Shown: in pieces, positions 7,726-10,048 of the stretch | Numbering within the stretch: the stretch's first letter is position 1 | How the letters are laid out: every line of letters starts with the position of its first letter | Assembly: GCA_027033875.1 (NCBI GenBank) | Contig: JALVKK010000194.1 | Location: 1-10,048, forward strand | From: Flavobacteriales bacterium | GTDB lineage: Bacteria > Bacteroidota > Bacteroidia > Flavobacteriales > Flavobacteriaceae | Direction of reading: 5' to 3' | Length of the DNA stretch: 10,048 nucleotides | Notes under the pieces: model-generated | Databases searched by the model: none | What the model was told of the DNA's origin: nothing | The model's input: only the letters and a program-made list of their open reading frames with translations | Translations under genes and position numbers: made by a program

Positions 7726-9529
7726 AATCAGTGTAAATTTCAGTTATTATTTTTTCGTATTCACCGGTAGCTTTTTCCAAATCAAATTTTTCGTTTTGAT
7801 TTTTGTTATCAGCAGTCAATTTTTCAAAAATTTGCGGAAACTTTTCATAAGTATCCATCAAAGCATTTGATGAACTCATACCCAAACCGCACCGACTGTT
7901 TGTCCTTATGATTTTACTCCAATGAACAAGCTCATTTAAATCCTTTTCAGTAACTTTTTCATTCAATATTTTGTTCAATTTAATATTCAACAAAAAATTC
8001 CCGACTCTACAAGGGACACAAACCCCACATGATTCATTTACAAAGAATTGTTGTACATTTTTTATGATTTCAAGAATATTCCTGTCAGAATTAAAAATCA
8101 TAAAAGCACCACCGCTTTTAATACCTACATTTGACATTTTTTGTTTGTATTCATCCGGGTTATTAACACTTACTTCAACGCCGTCAGGCAAAACGCTTTC
8201 CCCTGATATAGGACGTTCAAAATCAAGCGGATGCAAACATTTACCGGAATAACCGTTTTGCAAGATATAATGCGGATTTTCGGCTTTTGTCAATTCTAAT
8301 AAATCTTTTACCTTCATTCCCCATTCAATTTCGTAGATACCGGGATATTTACAATCGCCTGAAACGCTAAAAATTTTGGTTCCGGGCGTTTTATCAGTAC
8401 CTAATTTCAACCAATTTTCAACGCCCATATCCAAAATCTTGGTTACGGAACAAAGTGTTTCAACATTATTAACAAGCGTAGGTTTTTCTAAATAACCTTT
8501 TTCTACCGGAAAATACTCTTTGGTACCGGGTTCACCACGTTTACCTTCCATAGAATGTATTAAAGCGGTTTCTTCGCCACATACATAAGCGCCGGCGCCC
8601 ATATGAATATGTATATCAAAATCAAAATCTTTTCCGACAATCTTTTTTCCTAAATAACCCTTATCTCGATAATTTTGAATGACTTTTTCCAAATCTTCTT
8701 TGAGATACATATATTCACCTCGCAAGTAGATAAATCCTTCACTTGCCCCAATAGCATAAGCAGACAAAATCATTCCTTCAATGAGCAGTTCAGGTTTTTC
8801 TTGCATCAGCACCCGGTCCTTAAAAGTACCCGGTTCGCCTTCATCGGCGTTACAAATAAGATACTTTTTGTCGGCTTTATGTTGACGAGCAAATTGCCAT
8901 TTCAAACCGGTTGGAAAAAACGCACCACCACGTCCGGCTAATTTTGATTGTTTAATTAAATCAACTATATCTTCCGGTTTTTTTTCAAGATTTTTCAATG
9001 CCGAAAATGATTGGTAAGCACCGAAAAAAACAGCTCTGTCTCCGGGCGTATATCTTATTTTACTTTTTGGATCATCACATATTTCCGATACTTTTGCCCC
9101 GTCTTTTAACGCCCGAATAATGTATCTTACTTTTTCGGGTGTTAAATTAACAAAGGGTTTAAAATTGATTAAACAAGCCGGTTCCATATCACTCAAACCG
9201 ATACAAGACGTTTCAAACAAACCGAACATTTTATCGTCGGTTACTTGTCCGGTCTTGATACCTAATTCTTTTTCAAAGACTGTTGTTATGTCTTTCATTC
9301 CGGCATGTTGTCCTACGATACTATCATTCAAATATATAGTAAAGTTACCGGCATGTTGTCTGTGAAAAAAATGGTAAAAAGTAACCACCCCTTCAACTTC
9401 CATTCTCGAAAGATTAAATAATTTGGCGATTTTGGTAATATCATCGTGAGAAACAAATCTTTTTTTTCTTTGAATTTCCCATATTACCGCCATTAACTGT
9501 GTCCGTTTTGGATTATGAGCTACTTTCAT
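7718..9529 (-). CDS. hoxF: NAD-reducing hydrogenase diaphorase subunit HoxF with fused NuoE/HoxE-like N-domain
   Basis: This is the flavoprotein that exchanges electrons with NAD(H). It has 603 residues, about the length of HoxF in Ralstonia-type soluble hydrogenases. Residues about 8-150 resemble NuoE/HoxE (VEGVVTFYHFF, 45-55). The four cysteines that hold [2Fe-2S] in NuoE align with N68, G73, C109 and S113, so that cluster is probably missing, although C119 lies nearby. Residues about 160-570 are NuoF-like: GRGGAFFPTGLKW (199-211), CNADEGEPGTFKDR (226-239) and GAGAYVCGEETALIHSMEG (311-329) for FMN and NAD binding, then [4Fe-4S] ligands C501, C504, C507 and C547. It is the first gene of the hox operon. 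The ATG has no clear Shine-Dalgarno; a palindrome lies about 30 nt upstream. Confidence 0.96.
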   Translation of the reverse strand: MKVAHNPKRTQLMAVIWEIQRKKRFVSHDDITKIAKLFNLSRMEVEGVVTFYHFFHRQHAGNFTIYLNDSIVGQHAGMKDITTVFEKELGIKTGQVTDDKMFGLFETSCIGLSDMEPACLINFKPFVNLTPEKVRYIIRALKDGAKVSEICDDPKSKIRYTPGDRAVFFGAYQSFSALKNLEKKPEDIVDLIKQSKLAGRGGAFFPTGLKWQFARQHKADKKYLICNADEGEPGTFKDRVLMQEKPELLIEGMILSAYAIGASEGFIYLRGEYMYLKEDLEKVIQNYRDKGYLGKKIVGKDFDFDIHIHMGAGAYVCGEETALIHSMEGKRGEPGTKEYFPVEKGYLEKPTLVNNVETLCSVTKILDMGVENWLKLGTDKTPGTKIFSVSGDCKYPGIYEIEWGMKVKDLLELTKAENPHYILQNGYSGKCLHPLDFERPISGESVLPDGVEVSVNNPDEYKQKMSNVGIKSGGAFMIFNSDRNILEIIKNVQQFFVNESCGVCVPCRVGNFLLNIKLNKILNEKVTEKDLNELVHWSKIIRTNSRCGLGMSSSNALMDTYEKFPQIFEKLTADNKNQNEKFDLEKATGEYEKIITEIYTDYE

Positions 9530-9558
9530 CTGTTTATTTTTTATTTTAACATTATGGT

Positions 9559-9576
9559 TCCCGACAATTGTCGGGA
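9559..9576. repeat. 18-bp perfect palindrome in the hoxF leader
   Basis: TCCCGACAATTGTCGGGA is its own reverse complement. It can be extended by GGTT (9556-9559) pairing with AACC (9578-9581) across a small bulge, giving a hairpin in either transcript. It lies 29 nt upstream of the hoxF ATG. There is no T-run on either side, so it is not an intrinsic terminator. A further copy of its TCGGGA half lies at 9599-9604. It could be an operator, an mRNA-stabilising hairpin, or one copy of a dispersed palindromic repeat. Confidence 0.75.
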
Positions 9577-9582
9577 TAACCT

Positions 9583-9596
9583 TTGATGATTATAAA
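9583..9596. promoter_or_regulatory. FNR/CRP-like site upstream of hoxF
   Basis: The sequence TTGATGATTATAAA matches TTGAT-N4-ATCAA at 9 of 10 informative positions. Its centre is about 60 nt before the hoxF ATG. A CATAAT hexamer on the - strand (9551-9556) lies about 36 bp further downstream, much like the pair seen before hyaA. Binding by an FNR/CRP-family regulator would fit oxygen- or redox-controlled hydrogenase expression. The match is suggestive, not proof. Confidence 0.3.
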
Positions 9597-9675
9597 AATC
9601 GGGACAGGTTTTGTGTGTCTAATGATTATTTTAATCATGTCGGTTTCATAACATAAATGATAAATATTTATGTAA

Positions 9676-9683
9676 CAAAAGTA
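9676..9683 (-). promoter_or_regulatory. Candidate Bacteroidota-type -7 element for hoxF
   Basis: On the - strand this reads TACTTTTG, a full match to the TAnnTTTG -7 element of Bacteroidota primary-sigma promoters. The region where the -33 TTTG should lie (about 9702-9706) reads only ATTTT, so that half is weak. If used, transcription would start near 9669 and the hoxF mRNA would have a leader of about 140 nt containing the palindrome and dyads. Confidence 0.35.
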
Positions 9684-9769
9684 ACGCTCGATTTGGTTAA
9701 TAAAATGACATTAGACATAAAAAGAAAAAATAATATTTTTAACAAAAAATGATTAGTATTTTCAGAATA

Positions 9770-9785
9770 CGATATATATATATCG
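9770..9785. repeat. 16-bp AT-core palindrome upstream of hypF
   Basis: CGATATATATATATCG is a perfect palindrome with CG ends and an alternating AT core, about 90 nt before the hypF start. It could be a regulator-binding dyad or a DNA-melting element, or merely a short AT microsatellite. Nothing else supports a specific function. Confidence 0.45.
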
Positions 9786-9823
9786 GCTGTATGAAAAAAT
9801 ACTTATTAAATTGAAATTATTTT

Positions 9824-9854
9824 ATTGTAAAATTGAAATACTGTCGTAACTTTA
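9824..9854 (+). promoter_or_regulatory. Candidate hypF promoter
   Basis: ATTG at 9824-9827 (-33-like) is followed after 19 nt by TAACTTTA at 9847-9854, one base short of the TAnnTTTG -7 element. The spacing equals that of Bacteroidota primary-sigma promoters. Transcription would start near 9861, about 13 nt before the first possible hypF start codon. Confidence 0.35.
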
Positions 9855-9873
9855 CAATTCCTTATTTTGAGAG

Positions 9874-10048
9874 ATGATGAATACTTATCATATTCATTTA
9901 CAAGGTATCGTGCAAGGCGTAGGTTTTAGACCTTTTGTCTATAAAATAGCTATGCAAAAGCAAATCAAAGGTTGGGTTAATAACACGACCGACGGGGTTC
10001 ATATTGAAATCAATGCCGATGAAAAAGAAACCAATCTGTTTTTAAAAG
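9874..10048 (+). CDS. hypF: Carbamoyltransferase HypF, N-terminal part (cut by window end)
   Basis: HypF converts carbamoyl phosphate into the thiocarbamate on HypE that becomes the cyanide ligands of the NiFe centre. Only the first 58 or so codons are inside the window. They form the start of the acylphosphatase domain. The motif GIVQGVGFRPFVYK is diagnostic of HypF; R19 and N37 (GWVNN), counted from the first Met, match the catalytic Arg and Asn of acylphosphatases with their usual spacing of 18. Two ATG codons lie in tandem (9874 and 9877); either could be the start, and the second gives the family-like MNTYHIHLQG. There is no good Shine-Dalgarno. The reading frame is open to the edge. Its place beside two hydrogenase operons suggests further hyp genes follow. 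A stand-alone acylphosphatase is less likely because of the RPFVYK extension. Confidence 0.93.
   Translation, partial: MMNTYHIHLQGIVQGVGFRPFVYKIAMQKQIKGWVNNTTDGVHIEINADEKETNLFLK

Larger units (their letters stand above)
9530..9873. promoter_or_regulatory. Divergent hoxF/hypF control region
   Basis: These 344 nt separate two divergent genes and hold no credible ORF. From left to right they contain the palindrome at 9559-9576, an FNR/CRP-like site at 9583-9596, one arm of a spaced inverted repeat at 9616-9624, and a 7-bp dyad ATGATTA/TAATCAT (9622-9628 and 9632-9638). Further right are an 8-bp dyad ACATAAAT/ATTTATGT (9651-9658 and 9666-9673), a candidate hoxF promoter at 9676-9683, the second arm at 9709-9717, an AT palindrome at 9770-9785, and a candidate hypF promoter at 9824-9854. 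The density of dyads suggests regulated transcription. Which of them are functional cannot be read from the sequence alone. Confidence 0.6.

Noticed and set aside
9540..9552. Tiny upstream ORF (ATG TTA AAA TAA) in the hoxF leader on the - strand
   Set aside because: Three codons in a very AT-rich stretch are expected by chance, and there is no ribosome-binding signal.
9622..9638. ATGATTA/TAATCAT dyad considered as an FNR box
   Set aside because: The GAT and ATC halves are 7 nt apart instead of the 4 nt required, so it does not fit the consensus.
1..10048. CRISPR arrays, insertion sequences, tRNA or rRNA genes
   Set aside because: No regularly spaced direct repeats, transposase, terminal inverted repeats around a gene, or RNA-gene signatures were seen on either strand.

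Overview
This AT-rich window holds two complete but unrelated [NiFe]-hydrogenase operons that face each other, plus the first codons of a hydrogenase maturation gene. It is probably from a member of the Bacteroidota. The support for that is the low GC content, the near absence of Shine-Dalgarno sequences before starts, a TAnnTTTG-type promoter element upstream of hoxF, and short GC-cored intergenic palindromes. The assignment is an inference; no rRNA or other marker is present.

Layout. Bases 1-188 are an AT-rich upstream region with an A13 tract. Bases 189-4424 (+) are a four-gene operon for a membrane-bound, periplasm-facing uptake hydrogenase: hyaA (Tat-exported FeS small subunit), hyaB (NiFe large subunit), hyaC (di-heme cytochrome b anchor) and hyaD (endopeptidase that matures HyaB). 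Gaps between genes are 3-16 nt. Bases 4425-4522 lie between the convergent operons and carry a 17-bp hairpin that can serve both as a terminator. Bases 4523-9529 (-) are a cytoplasmic NAD-reducing (group 3d, Hox-type) hydrogenase operon, transcribed hoxF, hoxU-hoxY fusion, hoxH, hoxW. Bases 9530-9873 are a divergent control region rich in dyads. From 9874 (+) the acylphosphatase end of HypF begins and runs off the window.

How the genes work together. HyaABC would oxidise H2 on the outer face of the inner membrane and pass electrons through cytochrome b to quinone. The Hox enzyme would exchange electrons between H2 and NAD(H) in the cytoplasm. Each operon carries its own C-terminal endopeptidase, and HypF would supply the cyanide ligands for both active sites. 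The overall logic resembles the membrane-bound plus soluble hydrogenase pair of Ralstonia (Cupriavidus), but HyaA has the ordinary four-cysteine proximal cluster, not the six-cysteine oxygen-tolerant one.

The most notable point is the architecture of the Hox enzyme. HoxU and HoxY form one continuous 421-residue polypeptide, and HoxF carries a fused NuoE/HoxE-like domain whose [2Fe-2S] ligands are mostly lost. The whole NAD-reducing hydrogenase is therefore encoded by three polypeptides. Nothing in the window points to a new defence or mobile system.
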